DNA of 37,222 nucleotides, taken from positions 1 to 37,222 of the forward strand of contig JAHBSH010000015.1 in the NCBI GenBank assembly GCA_019639215.1, read 5' to 3'. A model generated the notes under the pieces. The model ran no database searches. It was given only the letters and a program-made list of their open reading frames with translations, and was not told the DNA's origin. Origin of the DNA: Acidobacteriota bacterium. Its GTDB lineage: Bacteria > Acidobacteriota > Blastocatellia > Pyrinomonadales > Pyrinomonadaceae. Positions 1 through 9,226 of this stretch are shown here, in pieces (position 1 is the stretch's first letter; each line of letters opens with the position of its first letter). The position numbers and the translations under genes are program-made.

Positions 1-27
1 GCTAGACCCGATCGAGTCACTCAGATA

Positions 28-68
28 CGAATAAAGAGCCGTCAACTGTATCAGCGGCCCTTTATTCG
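28..68 (-). terminator. Hairpin, probable terminator of the YIP1-like gene
   Basis: A 9-bp perfect stem (28-36 with 60-68) continues after one mismatch into a 4-bp stem (38-41 with 55-58) around a 13-nt loop. It lies just downstream of the stop codon of the minus-strand YIP1-like gene. The outer stem is A/T rich, so it can act as the U-tract in either direction. What lies to the left is outside the window, so a bidirectional role cannot be judged. Confidence 0.55.
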
Positions 69-79
69 TCGTGAAAATA

Positions 80-1009
80 TCAGCTTATAAAAGTTGGGAA
101 TGCCCACGCGGCCAGTATGGCGAACAGAATAATTACACCATATACCGTCAGCGATGTTGTCCATGCAATCGTGCCCGATATAGTTTCGCCACCATTCTTC
201 AATCCGGTAGCATTCAGCCATATCCAATAGATTCCAAGCAGACTAAGGGTTGAAAGCAGTGTAAATATCACAGGATGATCACTGGGTATGACCAAAAAGC
301 TGAGATTATCTGTGACCAGTGATTGCTGGCCTCGAATCGGATGTATATCGTCTACGTCCTTTAAGAAAAGAATGAACGTATTGAGAATGAACCGAATCAC
401 CGCGACCGGGAATGCTGCGTATACAGCTATTGAAAAAGCCTGTAGAAAATTGAGCTTTCCTCCCATTGCCAATGCAAATATTAGAAAGACTGCCGCGAGA
501 AAAGCGTAAAGAATGACCTGGCCCGCAAAACTCGAAATAAACTGTCCGGCGCGTCCGACCGGATCTGCAAGGTCTTTGATGGCCTGAGGCCGATTCTCCT
601 GTACTTGAGTACGAGCCTGTTCGCTGTTTGCGATCATCGGCATTTCAAGGGTTTTATCTATCGTGTAATTGGCGATTCGTTCCGGCGTCATCTTGTATAT
701 AAACAGATTCGTGTAGACACCGGACATCAATGCCATTAGTAGAATCGCTACCAACCAGCGAGGATGCCGTTTTAGTGCTGCAAATGCCTCAGATGGCGAA
801 AAAAATAAGTTCACCAGCGTATTTGCCGTTGATGTTCTTTCAACTCCTTCAGTGTCGGGTGCTTTTATAAAGCTTAATCCGACGATCAAAAGTCCGGCAA
901 TGATCAGGGGAACTCCGGGTTGCGATAAACCCGGTACAATGCTCATGATACTAAGAGCAACAAATACGACTCCAACTACAGCAAGACCTATTCCAGCCAA
1001 TCGGTTCAT
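80..1009 (-). CDS. YIP1-family-like polytopic membrane protein
   Basis: A 309-residue integral membrane protein of unknown exact role. Roughly seven hydrophobic segments are visible: two at the N-terminus (about residues 5-25 and 30-48), one near 85-105, then four in the C-terminal half. The arrangement and the proline-containing core helices resemble bacterial YIP1 domain proteins. These are usually found beside transport or cell-envelope genes, without a defined reaction. The start is supported by GAGG five bases before the ATG. It lies 91 bp downstream of the ABC ATPase gene on the same strand and may be cotranscribed with it. Family assignment is by overall pattern, not by a catalytic motif. 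Confidence 0.6.
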   Translation of the reverse strand: MNRLAGIGLAVVGVVFVALSIMSIVPGLSQPGVPLIIAGLLIVGLSFIKAPDTEGVERTSTANTLVNLFFSPSEAFAALKRHPRWLVAILLMALMSGVYTNLFIYKMTPERIANYTIDKTLEMPMIANSEQARTQVQENRPQAIKDLADPVGRAGQFISSFAGQVILYAFLAAVFLIFALAMGGKLNFLQAFSIAVYAAFPVAVIRFILNTFILFLKDVDDIHPIRGQQSLVTDNLSFLVIPSDHPVIFTLLSTLSLLGIYWIWLNATGLKNGGETISGTIAWTTSLTVYGVIILFAILAAWAFPTFIS

Positions 1010-1100
1010 AATTACCTCGCAAAGTTTAATGTGTTTGAGCTAGATGTTAACAGGATTACGTCACACAATCTCTCTAGGTTTCAACTATTTGCGGACTCAT

Positions 1101-2075
1101 TTATGCGCGGATACATGCTGCAAAATGTCCCGGTTTCAATTCGCGAAGTTCAGGCTCCGTATTTGAGCATTCATCAATGGCGATTGGACAGCGTGTTCGG
1201 AAACGACAGCCCGACGGCGGATCGATAGGCGTCGGGACATCGCCTTTTAGTATGATCCGTTCACGTTTTTGCCTCGGGTCTGGTATCGGTATCGCTGAAA
1301 GCAATGCCTGTGTATAAGGATGGAGCGGTTCGTCATAGAGATCTTCGGCGGAAGCGATCTCGACGATCTTTCCGAGATACATCACTGCCACTCGATCAGA
1401 TATATGCTCCACGACCGCTAATCCGTGAGAGATAAAAAGATATGTCAGCCCAAGTTCCTGTTGCAGATCTTGGAGCAGATTAACGACCTGTGCCTGAACA
1501 GACACGTCCAGTGCCGATACCGGTTCGTCACAGACAATGAGTTTGGGATTAAGGGCAAGTGCACGAGCAATTCCGATCCGCTGCCGCTGTCCACCGGAAA
1601 ATTCGTGAGCATAGCGATCCATGTACCTCGGATCAAGTCCGACCTTTGCCAACAGATCTGCCACGCGATCGCGGCGTTCTTTTTTGTCGCCGATGCGGTG
1701 TATCTTTAGGGGTTCTGAAACTATCGAAAGGATGTTGAGACGCGGATTGAGACTTGCGTATGGATCCTGAAAGATCATCTGCATCTCGCGTCTAAGAGCC
1801 TGCATTTCAGACGAATGCAGCCCGACAATGTCACGGCCTTCAAAGATGACCTCGCCGCTCGTGGGTTCATGCAAACGAAGCAAACACCGCCCGACGGTCG
1901 ATTTGCCGCAGCCGGATTCACCTACCAGGCCTAATGTCTCGCCTGCAATTATGTCAAATGAGACGCCGTCAACCGCTCGAACTACATCATCAGAATCCTC
2001 AACGGGAAAATGCTTCACAAGGTCATTGACCTCAAGAAGTCGCTGTGTTTTCTCTTGTGTTGGAGCTGATGTCAT
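1101..2075 (-). CDS. Oligopeptide/dipeptide ABC transporter ATP-binding protein (OppF/DppF type)
   Basis: Cytoplasmic ATPase subunit that would power peptide import together with its partner encoded just upstream. Walker A (GESGCGKST) is near residues 52-60, the signature motif FSGGQRQR follows near 160, and Walker B ends in CDEPVSALD. The C-terminus carries the oligopeptide-transporter extension with cysteines ([14 protein letters not shown]) typical of OppF/DppF. I take the ATG at 2075; a TTG three bases earlier is the only alternative nearby, and neither has a strong ribosome binding site. It starts 42 bp after the end of the OppD-like gene, so the two are almost certainly one operon. Permease and binding-protein genes are not in the window. 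Confidence 0.9.
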   Translation of the reverse strand: MTSAPTQEKTQRLLEVNDLVKHFPVEDSDDVVRAVDGVSFDIIAGETLGLVGESGCGKSTVGRCLLRLHEPTSGEVIFEGRDIVGLHSSEMQALRREMQMIFQDPYASLNPRLNILSIVSEPLKIHRIGDKKERRDRVADLLAKVGLDPRYMDRYAHEFSGGQRQRIGIARALALNPKLIVCDEPVSALDVSVQAQVVNLLQDLQQELGLTYLFISHGLAVVEHISDRVAVMYLGKIVEIASAEDLYDEPLHPYTQALLSAIPIPDPRQKRERIILKGDVPTPIDPPSGCRFRTRCPIAIDECSNTEPELRELKPGHFAACIRA

Positions 2076-2117
2076 CAATTCAAAGATGTGAAAGATATTT
2101 CATTTATCGCATAGATC

Positions 2118-3101
2118 CTATCGAGTCTCATCATACAATACACATCTGACCTTAGCATCGTGTGGTAGCTCATAAAGAGGGATCTCACCGCTTCTACAAC
2201 GGTCAATGCTGAACTCGCATCTCGGTTCAAAATGACAGCCTGGAGGCAGATCAGTAGGGCTCGGAACAGTTCCGTCTATCGTCAGCAATCGCGTTGAAGC
2301 ATTAGTGCCGGCTGAACGAAGCTTTGGCACGGAACGCAGCAAACCTTTTGTGTAAGGATGTTTCGGATCATCGAAAAGCTCATCCACACCCGACTCCTCA
2401 ACGATCTTGCCCGTGTACATAACGCAAACCCGATTTGCCACCTCGGCAACGACCCCCAGATCGTGCGTTATCAAAAGCACCGCAAGTTTTCTTGTTTCTC
2501 TAAGCTCGTTCAAAAGCTCCAATATCTGAGCCTGTATCGTCACATCAAGAGCAGTCGTCGGTTCATCGGCGATCAGCAATTCCGGATCGCAGGCAAGAGC
2601 CATCGCAATCATTACACGCTGACGCATACCGCCCGAAAGCTGATGCGGATAGTCATTGACACGGCGTTCGGGGGCGGGTATGGACACTTCCTTCATTGCC
2701 TCTATCGCAGCTTCCCACGCCTCTTTTTTATTAAGGCTGCGATGCAGTCTCAGAGCTTCGGCGATCTGTTCTCCGACCGTATATACCGGATTAAGTGACG
2801 TCATCGGGTCCTGAAAGATCATCGCGATGTCGTTGCCGCGGATCTCCCGCAAACGGTCGTAACTTGCCGTAGTAAGTTCCTCGCCTTTGAATTTGATCGA
2901 ACCACCGGCTATCTTTCCGGGCGATGCTATCAAACGCATTATGGACAACGCAGTTATCGATTTTCCGCAGCCCGATTCACCGACCAGCCCCAGCAATTCC
3001 CCTTCAGCTATCGAAAAACTGACATCATTCACCGCCCTCACCAAACCCGCACGGGTCGGAAAGTGTGTTTGCAGATTTGTTACTGAAAGAAGCGAGGACA
3101 T
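2118..3101 (-). CDS. Oligopeptide/dipeptide ABC transporter ATP-binding protein (OppD/DppD type)
   Basis: Second ATPase subunit of a peptide (or nickel) ABC importer. Walker A (GESGCGKS) is at residues 41-48, the signature LSGGMRQR lies in the middle, Walker B is [13 protein letters not shown], and the C-terminus has the cysteine-containing oligopeptide extension (CHFEPRCEF). Its 327 residues match the usual OppD length. The ATG sits only five bases after the stop of a decayed TonB-C reading frame, and no good ribosome binding site precedes it. Permease genes usually precede oppD, but upstream there is only the decayed frame and then the divergent S41 protease. The ATPase pair is therefore detached from its membrane subunits, which must be elsewhere if the transporter works. 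Confidence 0.9.
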   Translation of the reverse strand: MSSLLSVTNLQTHFPTRAGLVRAVNDVSFSIAEGELLGLVGESGCGKSITALSIMRLIASPGKIAGGSIKFKGEELTTASYDRLREIRGNDIAMIFQDPMTSLNPVYTVGEQIAEALRLHRSLNKKEAWEAAIEAMKEVSIPAPERRVNDYPHQLSGGMRQRVMIAMALACDPELLIADEPTTALDVTIQAQILELLNELRETRKLAVLLITHDLGVVAEVANRVCVMYTGKIVEESGVDELFDDPKHPYTKGLLRSVPKLRSAGTNASTRLLTIDGTVPSPTDLPPGCHFEPRCEFSIDRCRSGEIPLYELPHDAKVRCVLYDETR

Positions 3102-3106
3102 TTAGG

Positions 3107-3382
3107 TCAGTATATCGTGAAAGAAAATGAGATCTGTTTTGAAATAGTTATATTCACACCTTTATCAATACCTAGAAATGAAAGCTGCTCGTTAAGTTCC
3201 TGTACCGCATGTTCGCTAGGTCTGAGCGGCAATCCATTGATAATCTGAACCTAACCAACGCCCCCATTTTCGTGAAAAATACCTCTCAAAAGCACTCTGC
3301 CCTGTGTTGAGTTCAAACTTGCAGTGTCCTTAAATCTAATGATCAGGGAATTCCCGATGTGCAATAGATCCACCCTGTCGAC
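3107..3382 (-). pseudogene. Decayed TonB C-terminal domain gene fragment
   Basis: Reading the minus strand in one frame gives about 90 codons interrupted by a single in-frame TAG (complement of 3251-3253). The text reads as a TonB C-terminal domain: GRVLLRGIF, then NGGVG, the stop, VQIINGLPLRPSEHAVQEL, and a final FSFTIY. Living paralogues show an NIxVIxGLPxGLTExAI core and an EYNFxIY ending at the same places. There is no start codon in a sensible position and no signal peptide, so only the 3' end of a former gene remains. I judge it a pseudogene; a sequencing error at the TAG would still leave a truncated gene. Confidence 0.5.
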
Positions 3383-3385
3383 CTA

Positions 3386-3724
3386 ACAATATCTATCTGT
3401 TATGAAACCGTTCATTGGTTGTCTTCGTAAAAAAGTAGAACGCGGTGCGTATTGTAGGGGAGAAATGCAACACATTCGACAACCTACTTAAGTACCCAAC
3501 CTGGAACGACATAATGGGCTTAAAATCTTTTCTCCAATGCTTGGCAAGGAAATTTAAGTGATGATAACGCAAAAAACACCTAAATTAAAGATGATAAAAC
3601 CTTTTAGAGTCTTTTCGGCCAACGTCGGATGCAACCAAAAACCTCGCGAAATACTCAAATGAATGCTATTATTTCAAAACTCGTCCTATTATGATCGGGT
3701 TACAGCTTTAGGAGAATCCATCTA
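3386..3724. other. Gene-free AT-rich stretch upstream of the S41 protease gene
   Basis: No supported gene was found here. A 39-codon minus-strand frame (3393-3512) has no ribosome binding site and no recognisable motif. The sequence is AT rich towards the protease gene and must contain its promoter, but I cannot name -35 and -10 elements with confidence. TTAGGAGA near 3709-3716 is the ribosome binding site for the GTG start at 3725. Confidence 0.5.
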
Positions 3725-5461
3725 GTGAAAAATCGTCCTTATATATATTTGTCAATGCTTTTGTCGCTGGCGATGCTTTTTAGCGCGTCTGTACATGCTC
3801 AAGACCCGGTTGCGGTAAAGGATGCCAAACCGAAAACGACCGCCGTAAAAGAGGAAAAGCCTGCCCCGATAAAGATAGAAATGGTCGAAACCGATGTGGC
3901 GGAAGCTCTGTCGATCATCGAAGACTCGCACTTCGTCGGTAAAGATATCAATTACAACAGCGTCTTCAAATCTGCGATCGATGGCATGCTCCACACGCTT
4001 GATCCGCATTCAAACTATTTTGACGCCAAGGAGTTCGAGCAGTTCAGGACGGAGCAAAGTTCACGCTATTTCGGCATCGGCGCCACCATAGGCGACCTCT
4101 CTGACCCTGACGGCAAAATGATCGCTACATATATCAGGGCAACTTTTGACGGAGCTCCCGCACATCGTGCCGGGTTGCGTTATGGCGACAAGATCGTAGA
4201 GGTAAATGGTAAGGACGTTCTAGGGAAACCATACAATGAGGTTCGTGATCTGCTCCGCGGGCCACGTGGCACGTCAGCAAAACTTGTGGTTGAGAAATAC
4301 GGCACCAACCGGCGTGAGACAGTTGAGATAATACGTGATGCTGTTCCGCAGCCTTCAATCGCCGAGGCCTATATGATCAAGCCCGGTGTAGGCTATATCG
4401 CTATGACTGGCGGCTTTAATCAAACCACTTACGACGAATTTCGTGCAGCGATGGTAAAGCTGAAAAAGAATGGTATGACCCAGCTTATCCTTGATCTAAA
4501 GGATAACGGCGGTGGCTTGGTCGGACATGCCTATCGCGTGGCAAGTACATTTCTCGAACCCGGACAGACCGTTTTTACCCAGAAAGGACGGATACAGGCA
4601 ATAGCCGAACGCTACACTTCGGAAAATCCTGATCCTGAAAAGATGCCCGTCGTCGTTCTGGTCAATCGAAACTCAGCCTCAGCCTCAGAGATACTTGCCG
4701 GTGCATTGCAGGATCATGACCGTGCTCTGATCGTAGGTGAAACGACGTTTGGCAAAGGCCTGGTGCAGAATCCTTTTGTCTTGGATTATGGCTCGATGCT
4801 GCTTCTGACCATCGCAAAATACGAGACGCCGTCTGGCAGGTTGATCCAGCGAGACTATTCCAACGGCGATCTATACAGCTATTACACAAAAGGCGGCGTC
4901 GGCCGTGAGGATGACGGCGAAGATGAGAGCCAAACGCCCGCAGGGCCAGAAAGCAAAACTGACCTGGGACGTACGGTATATGGCGGCGGTGGAATAGAAC
5001 CGGATGTTGAGGTAAAGCCCAATATGATCACCGCTGAACGAAATCGAGCCAGAGCCAGATTGAACAATCCTATATTTGATTTTGCCCTTGACCTTGCTTA
5101 CGGAAAACTTCCGGGCTTTGAAAATCTCAAGGCAGACAAACCGATCCGCTTTGAATACGACATCTCAGCTACGGATTTTGTTATTGATGACAGGGTTTAT
5201 CAGGCTTTCAAAAAGCATGCAGTAGATAAATACAAACTCTCTGCTGCCCAGATAGACGCTGAAAGGCAGTATGTTGAGCGTTCGCTTCGGGCTGAACTTG
5301 TGACCGCCGCTTATGGAACGACCACGTCGTATCAGGTGTTCAAGGATTATGACAACCAGTTGATGAAGGCCATCGAACTCCTGCCACGTGCCAAACAGCT
5401 GGCGACCGAAGCAAGAACAAAGGTCAATAACGCTGAACGCTCATCAGCAGACAATCGCTGA
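3725..5461 (+). CDS. S41-family C-terminal processing protease (CtpA/Prc-like), secreted
   Basis: Serine protease of the tail-specific family, acting outside the cytoplasmic membrane on C-termini of partly folded or regulated proteins. A signal peptide (residues 1-25, ending SVHAQ) is followed by a helical N-terminal region, a PDZ domain around residues 110-195 (IGATIG, then HRAGLRYGDKIVEVNG), and the S41 catalytic core. The catalytic Ser lies in the motif SASASE (S319 by spacing to E. coli Prc) and the catalytic Lys in FGKG (K344). After the core come an acidic low-complexity segment (residues 395-415) and a helical C-terminal domain. The GTG start is chosen because TTAGGAGA stands eight bases upstream. 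A terminator follows. Confidence 0.92.
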   Translation: MKNRPYIYLSMLLSLAMLFSASVHAQDPVAVKDAKPKTTAVKEEKPAPIKIEMVETDVAEALSIIEDSHFVGKDINYNSVFKSAIDGMLHTLDPHSNYFDAKEFEQFRTEQSSRYFGIGATIGDLSDPDGKMIATYIRATFDGAPAHRAGLRYGDKIVEVNGKDVLGKPYNEVRDLLRGPRGTSAKLVVEKYGTNRRETVEIIRDAVPQPSIAEAYMIKPGVGYIAMTGGFNQTTYDEFRAAMVKLKKNGMTQLILDLKDNGGGLVGHAYRVASTFLEPGQTVFTQKGRIQAIAERYTSENPDPEKMPVVVLVNRNSASASEILAGALQDHDRALIVGETTFGKGLVQNPFVLDYGSMLLLTIAKYETPSGRLIQRDYSNGDLYSYYTKGGVGREDDGEDESQTPAGPESKTDLGRTVYGGGGIEPDVEVKPNMITAERNRARARLNNPIFDFALDLAYGKLPGFENLKADKPIRFEYDISATDFVIDDRVYQAFKKHAVDKYKLSAAQIDAERQYVERSLRAELVTAAYGTTTSYQVFKDYDNQLMKAIELLPRAKQLATEARTKVNNAERSSADNR

Positions 5462-5492
5462 AACTATCTTCAACAATGGCTATATAAAATGA

Positions 5493-5528
5493 AAAGGCTG
5501 TCAAAACTTAATGTTTTGGACAGCCTTT
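5493..5528 (+). terminator. Intrinsic terminator after the S41 protease gene
   Basis: A 10-bp perfect stem (AAAGGCTGTC with GACAGCCTTT) is extended by an AAAAC/GTTTT inner stem with one bulged base. It begins 32 bp after the protease stop. The stem core GCTGTC(C)/GGACAGC recurs in the terminator at 10523-10560. Confidence 0.75.
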
Positions 5529-5580
5529 AGCCATTTAAATTGCGACACTCTCTAGTCTTCGAAATCTATTCATCGATGCT

Positions 5581-5606
5581 TTCTCGATCAATATATTGAT
5601 CGAGAA
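5581..5606. repeat. Perfect 26-bp palindrome
   Basis: Positions 5581-5606 read identically on both strands (half-site TTCTCGATCAATA). It has no loop and no T-tract, so it looks more like a two-fold symmetric protein-binding site than a terminator. It sits between the S41 terminator and the 3' end of the small minus-strand membrane gene that ends at 5628. Confidence 0.6.
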
Positions 5607-5627
5607 GACAGAATATCAGCCGAATAT

Positions 5628-5798
5628 TTATCCTGACACTAGCCACGAGATCAGGTAATAAACTCCAAATCCGAGGCCTATAAGAAGCAGAACCAATAAG
5701 AACGCAACCCCACCGACTATAAGTTTGAACTTTTTGTAACGGTTCTCATCCGGCGGCGAAAGCTGGTTTTGCGGAAAGTATGGCGGCGGCCTGTTCAT
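5628..5798 (-). CDS. Small single-span membrane protein (56 aa)
   Basis: A short minus-strand gene encoding 56 residues. A proline-rich cytoplasmic-looking head (MNRPPPYFPQNQLSPP) leads into a basic KKFK stretch, then one strongly hydrophobic helix (about residues 29-52: IVGGVAFLLVLLLIGLGF) and a short tail ending at TAA. The ATG is preceded by GAGG eight bases upstream. Positive charges before the helix suggest the N-terminus stays inside. Function unknown; the layout resembles small inner-membrane peptides often missed in annotation. Confidence 0.65.
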   Translation of the reverse strand: MNRPPPYFPQNQLSPPDENRYKKFKLIVGGVAFLLVLLLIGLGFGVYYLISWLVSG

Positions 5799-5839
5799 AG
5801 TTGTTACCTCTGGTTAATCTTACCAAATAGAGCAGACTT

Positions 5840-5945
5840 TGTCCTTTGTCTTTGGTTTTGAAATTTGGAATCTGGAATGTGGAATTTAAAGAAACCCGCC
5901 CACTCACGCAAGCAGTTCTTTCACTCCCCTACTCCTTGTCTCCCG
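5840..5945. repeat. Low-complexity intergenic element resembling the rarA insert
   Basis: The segment carries CTTTGTC/TTTGGTTTTGAAATTTGGAAT-type text and further right a CTCCCCTACTCC pyrimidine block. Its reverse complement contains AGATTCCAAATTTC then AAAACCAAAGACAAAG, which aligns by eye with the codons encoding the extra loop in rarA (9570-9608). This suggests a dispersed repeat family of this genome. Only two copies are visible here, so the assignment is tentative. Confidence 0.35.
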
Positions 5946-5954
5946 TCATCTTCG

Positions 5955-7388
5955 CTATCTGGGCAGCGGGCGTTCCATATTTGCAAGAGCGTATGCGGTC
6001 ACAGCCATCACCGAGCCAACCCTAGCAAGTTCTTCCGGATTGACCTTATCAAATGTGTCCGCTGCGGTGTGATGATACATAAAATACGTGCGCGTATTGA
6101 ACCACGGAGCAAAAGACGGGACACCGCGTTGTGTCAGCGGCCCGATGTCCGCTCCGACGCCGCCTTCTGTCCTAATGAGCCCCGAGCCGTGTTCACGAAG
6201 CACCTCTAGAAACGGTGTGAAGTACGGCAACGCCTCAGGTTTACCCGCAAAAAGAACGCCCATCGGATGCGATGCCCCGAGGTCAGCCTCTAACGCAGCG
6301 AAGTGGTTGGCAATATTATTTTCCTCGGCTTTTGCGTACTCTGTTCCGCCTACCAGACCATTCTCTTCATTCATATAAGCGATAACGCGGATCGTCCGTT
6401 TTGGCTGCAAACCAAGCTGTTTCAAGAGAAACGGTACCTGCATTGACGCTGCGACACCCGTTGCATCATCCAAAGCCCCTGTGCCCAGATCCCACGAATC
6501 GAGATGTCCTGAAACGATAACTACCTCATCCGGTCTCTCACTTCCCTTAAGGTCAGCGATAACGTTATGGCTTACTGCGTCAGGGTATGTTTTCGGGGTC
6601 AGCACCAGACGCAGCTTTGTAGTACCTTGCTTTACCAGATCATCTATCAGATCGGCATCTTCGTAAGTGACGGAAGCTGCCGGTATTTTTTTCACATCGT
6701 CGGCGTAGCGTGTCCCGCCTGTATGGGGCAGACGCATCTGCGAAGCTCCGGCTGAACGAACCAGCACCGCCACAGCACCGAAGCGTGATGCTGCCGAAGG
6801 CCCGCCGCTGCGAAAACGCACAGCTTGGCCGTATGCCTTCAAACCTTCACCGGAATCAGAAAGACGATGGTCGAATTTCTCATTGAAAAGAACGATCTTT
6901 CCCTCAACACCTTTTCTGCCAAGTTTTTCCAATTGCTCATACGAGGTAACAACTATCAGTTCTGCCGTAATGCCGTTGTCAGGTGTTGCTACACTGCCGC
7001 CAAGTGCCGTCAATACGATCTTCTGCGTCGTTCCTTTCGCCATTCCGGGAAATTCCGTCAATTCACCAGTTTCCGCACCACGAACCCAATGCGGCACCTT
7101 TACTTCTTGCAATCTGACCTCCAGCCCAAGCTTTCTCATCTCTTCAGCAACATATTCCACCGCACGTGCAGCTTGAGCTGAACCGGAAAGTCTCGGCCCG
7201 ATGTTATTGGTCATATATCTTGTTCTTTCATAGGCATAATCGCTTTTCAACGCCGCGTCGCGAAGGAGCGGAAGTTCTGATAGCGTCTTGGCAGAATATA
7301 TAATGGGTGTTGACGTGGCCTGCTGTGCTGTTGCGGTAAACGTTACAGAAAAAGCCAATGCTAACAGAACAATAAACTTGAATCTCAT
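5955..7388 (-). CDS. Secreted M28-family zinc metallopeptidase (carboxypeptidase Q-like)
   Basis: Exported exopeptidase of 477 residues that would release amino acids from small peptides. A signal peptide (residues 1-21, ending TATAQ) is followed by a protease-associated insert (roughly residues 120-265) and the M28 catalytic domain. Zinc ligands are visible as GHLDSWD (H295), GALDDATGV (D308) and MNEENGL (E341/E342), with a late histidine in YHHTAADTFDKV. It is transcribed divergently from the M1 aminopeptidase gene with about 137 bp between starts, so shared control of two peptide-degrading enzymes is plausible. The start is the only ATG that gives a complete signal peptide. Confidence 0.9.
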   Translation of the reverse strand: MRFKFIVLLALAFSVTFTATAQQATSTPIIYSAKTLSELPLLRDAALKSDYAYERTRYMTNNIGPRLSGSAQAARAVEYVAEEMRKLGLEVRLQEVKVPHWVRGAETGELTEFPGMAKGTTQKIVLTALGGSVATPDNGITAELIVVTSYEQLEKLGRKGVEGKIVLFNEKFDHRLSDSGEGLKAYGQAVRFRSGGPSAASRFGAVAVLVRSAGASQMRLPHTGGTRYADDVKKIPAASVTYEDADLIDDLVKQGTTKLRLVLTPKTYPDAVSHNVIADLKGSERPDEVVIVSGHLDSWDLGTGALDDATGVAASMQVPFLLKQLGLQPKRTIRVIAYMNEENGLVGGTEYAKAEENNIANHFAALEADLGASHPMGVLFAGKPEALPYFTPFLEVLREHGSGLIRTEGGVGADIGPLTQRGVPSFAPWFNTRTYFMYHHTAADTFDKVNPEELARVGSVMAVTAYALANMERPLPR

Positions 7389-7525
7389 GGTTGTCTCCCG
7401 GTGATTTTGCTATCATCTTAACCAATCCGCATTGTCAGGACAAAGCTCCGATAACTCCATCGACGGATTTCGCACGTTTGCGTCAAACGAAAACCCGAAC
7501 TGGCGGCCATGCGTATCTCTTTTCT

Positions 7526-9214
7526 ATGCACTCATTATATTTCCGCAAAATTTCGATAACTTACCTTTTTCTCGTCTTACTCGTTGGGGCGACATCTGCT
7601 CAGACTCAGCGGCCTGCCTATGAGCGTTCGCAAAACTATGACGTTCAGCATTACACGCTGCGGGTAAGACCTGATCATGCAAAACGCAGCATCGAAGGCG
7701 ATACGACCGTGATTTTGCAGCTAAAGGAAAAAGGCGTAAAGGTGATTGAACTGGATGCTGTAGGAATTAAATTTTCATCGGTAAAACTGGAAAGGGACGG
7801 CAGAGACCTCTCTTACCGTATCCTCAAGGATAAGGTTGCCGTAACGCTCGACCGCGAATACGGAACCGATGAGGACATCGCCATACGCTTTGCTTACACA
7901 GCCACACCTAAAAAAGGCATCTATTTCGTTGATGAGGAGTTTGAAGACAAACGCAAAGTTCATTCGAAACAGATATGGACCCAGGGCGAACCAGACGAAG
8001 CTCGTCATTGGTTCCCTTCTTTCGACTATCCCGGTGATAAAGCGACGACGGAGCAGTTCATAACCGTTGAAAAAGGAATGACCGTAATCGGCAATGGTGA
8101 GGAACTTGGTAAAAAGGATAATGGAGACGGAACCGAAACGCACCATTTCCGCCTGAACATCCCGCACTCGACCTATCTTGTCTCATTCATTATCGGTGAA
8201 TACGTCAAGATCGAGGATAAATACCGAGACATTCCTCTCGGCTATTACACATATCCCGAAGCCCGCACCATCGTACCGCTTGCATATGGGAAAACAACGG
8301 ATTTTCTTCGAATAATGGAAGAATTGACAGCAATACCATATCCATTTAATAAGTATGACCAAACGGTCGTCTCCAATTTTGAATTCGGAGGCATGGAAAA
8401 TATTACCGCCACCACCATGGCGGATACTGAGATCGCATATGCACGTGTCGATTTCCTTCGCGGAAACGTCGAAGACCTGGTCGCTCATGAGATCGCTCAT
8501 TCATGGTTCGGTAATAATGTTACCTGTAAGAATTGGGCAGAACTTTGGCTTAATGAAGCATTCGCCACATTCTTCGAAGCTGCCGTACGAGAAAAACTCT
8601 ACGGCCGCGAAGAATATCTAAGAAAGGTAGGTGTCAATGCAGATAGCTTTATGACACATGACGCCGCGGTGCCGGTTTCTCACGGGCTATATAACAGACG
8701 TGCCGGTGATATTTCGCTGCTCTTCAAATGGCCCGCCGTCACTTATGACAAAGGCGGAGCCGTCGTTCATATCCTCCGTGAACAGGTCGGCGAAGAAGCT
8801 TTCTGGAAAGCCTTGAACCTCTTTTTGACAAGGCATCGGTTTTCCGCAGTTGAGACCGCCGATATCCGCAAAGTGATGGAAGAAACCTCGGGTCAAAACC
8901 TCGGTTGGTTTTTTGATCAATGGATCTACGGAACGAGCTATCCGCGACTGACGGTTAGACAAACATTCGACGCAGCCAAAAAAGAACTTAGAATGGACAT
9001 CAGACAAACGCAACGCGGAGACAGATTGACCCCTGCGGCGTTCAAACTTCCGCTAGATGTCGAACTGGAATACAAGGACGGCTCTAAAGAAACAAAAAAG
9101 ATCGAAGTGAATTCGCGACAGCAGGTGATCACGCTGTCAGCCAAAGCCGATCCGGCAAAGGTCACGTTCGACCCGAACAAAAAGATAATGCTTTTGTCAG
9201 TAAAGAGACGATAA
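7526..9214 (+). CDS. Secreted M1-family aminopeptidase
   Basis: Zinc aminopeptidase that trims N-terminal residues from peptides outside the cytoplasm. The zinc site is HEIAH (H321, H325) with the third ligand E344 in NEAFA, exactly the HEXXH-X18-E spacing of family M1. The exopeptidase motif FGGMEN lies about 40 residues upstream. I start the gene at the ATG at 7526 because it gives a clean signal peptide (MHSLYFRKISITYLFLVLLV, cut near TSAQ). The open frame extends further upstream to a TTG at 7391, but that would place 45 unlike residues ahead of the signal peptide. The 562-residue product has the N-terminal beta domain and catalytic domain but lacks the long C-terminal helical domain of larger M1 enzymes. 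Confidence 0.9.
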   Translation: MHSLYFRKISITYLFLVLLVGATSAQTQRPAYERSQNYDVQHYTLRVRPDHAKRSIEGDTTVILQLKEKGVKVIELDAVGIKFSSVKLERDGRDLSYRILKDKVAVTLDREYGTDEDIAIRFAYTATPKKGIYFVDEEFEDKRKVHSKQIWTQGEPDEARHWFPSFDYPGDKATTEQFITVEKGMTVIGNGEELGKKDNGDGTETHHFRLNIPHSTYLVSFIIGEYVKIEDKYRDIPLGYYTYPEARTIVPLAYGKTTDFLRIMEELTAIPYPFNKYDQTVVSNFEFGGMENITATTMADTEIAYARVDFLRGNVEDLVAHEIAHSWFGNNVTCKNWAELWLNEAFATFFEAAVREKLYGREEYLRKVGVNADSFMTHDAAVPVSHGLYNRRAGDISLLFKWPAVTYDKGGAVVHILREQVGEEAFWKALNLFLTRHRFSAVETADIRKVMEETSGQNLGWFFDQWIYGTSYPRLTVRQTFDAAKKELRMDIRQTQRGDRLTPAAFKLPLDVELEYKDGSKETKKIEVNSRQQVITLSAKADPAKVTFDPNKKIMLLSVKRR

Positions 9215-9226
9215 TTTGTTGACCGT

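Noticed and set aside
3393..3512. A 39-codon minus-strand frame beginning with ATG upstream of the TonB-C pseudogene
   Set aside because: No ribosome binding site, no recognisable motif and very short; it may be a further decayed fragment but cannot be supported.
7391..7525. N-terminal extension of the M1 peptidase from a TTG start
   Set aside because: It would put 45 residues before a well-formed signal peptide and overlaps the promoter zone of the divergent M28 gene.
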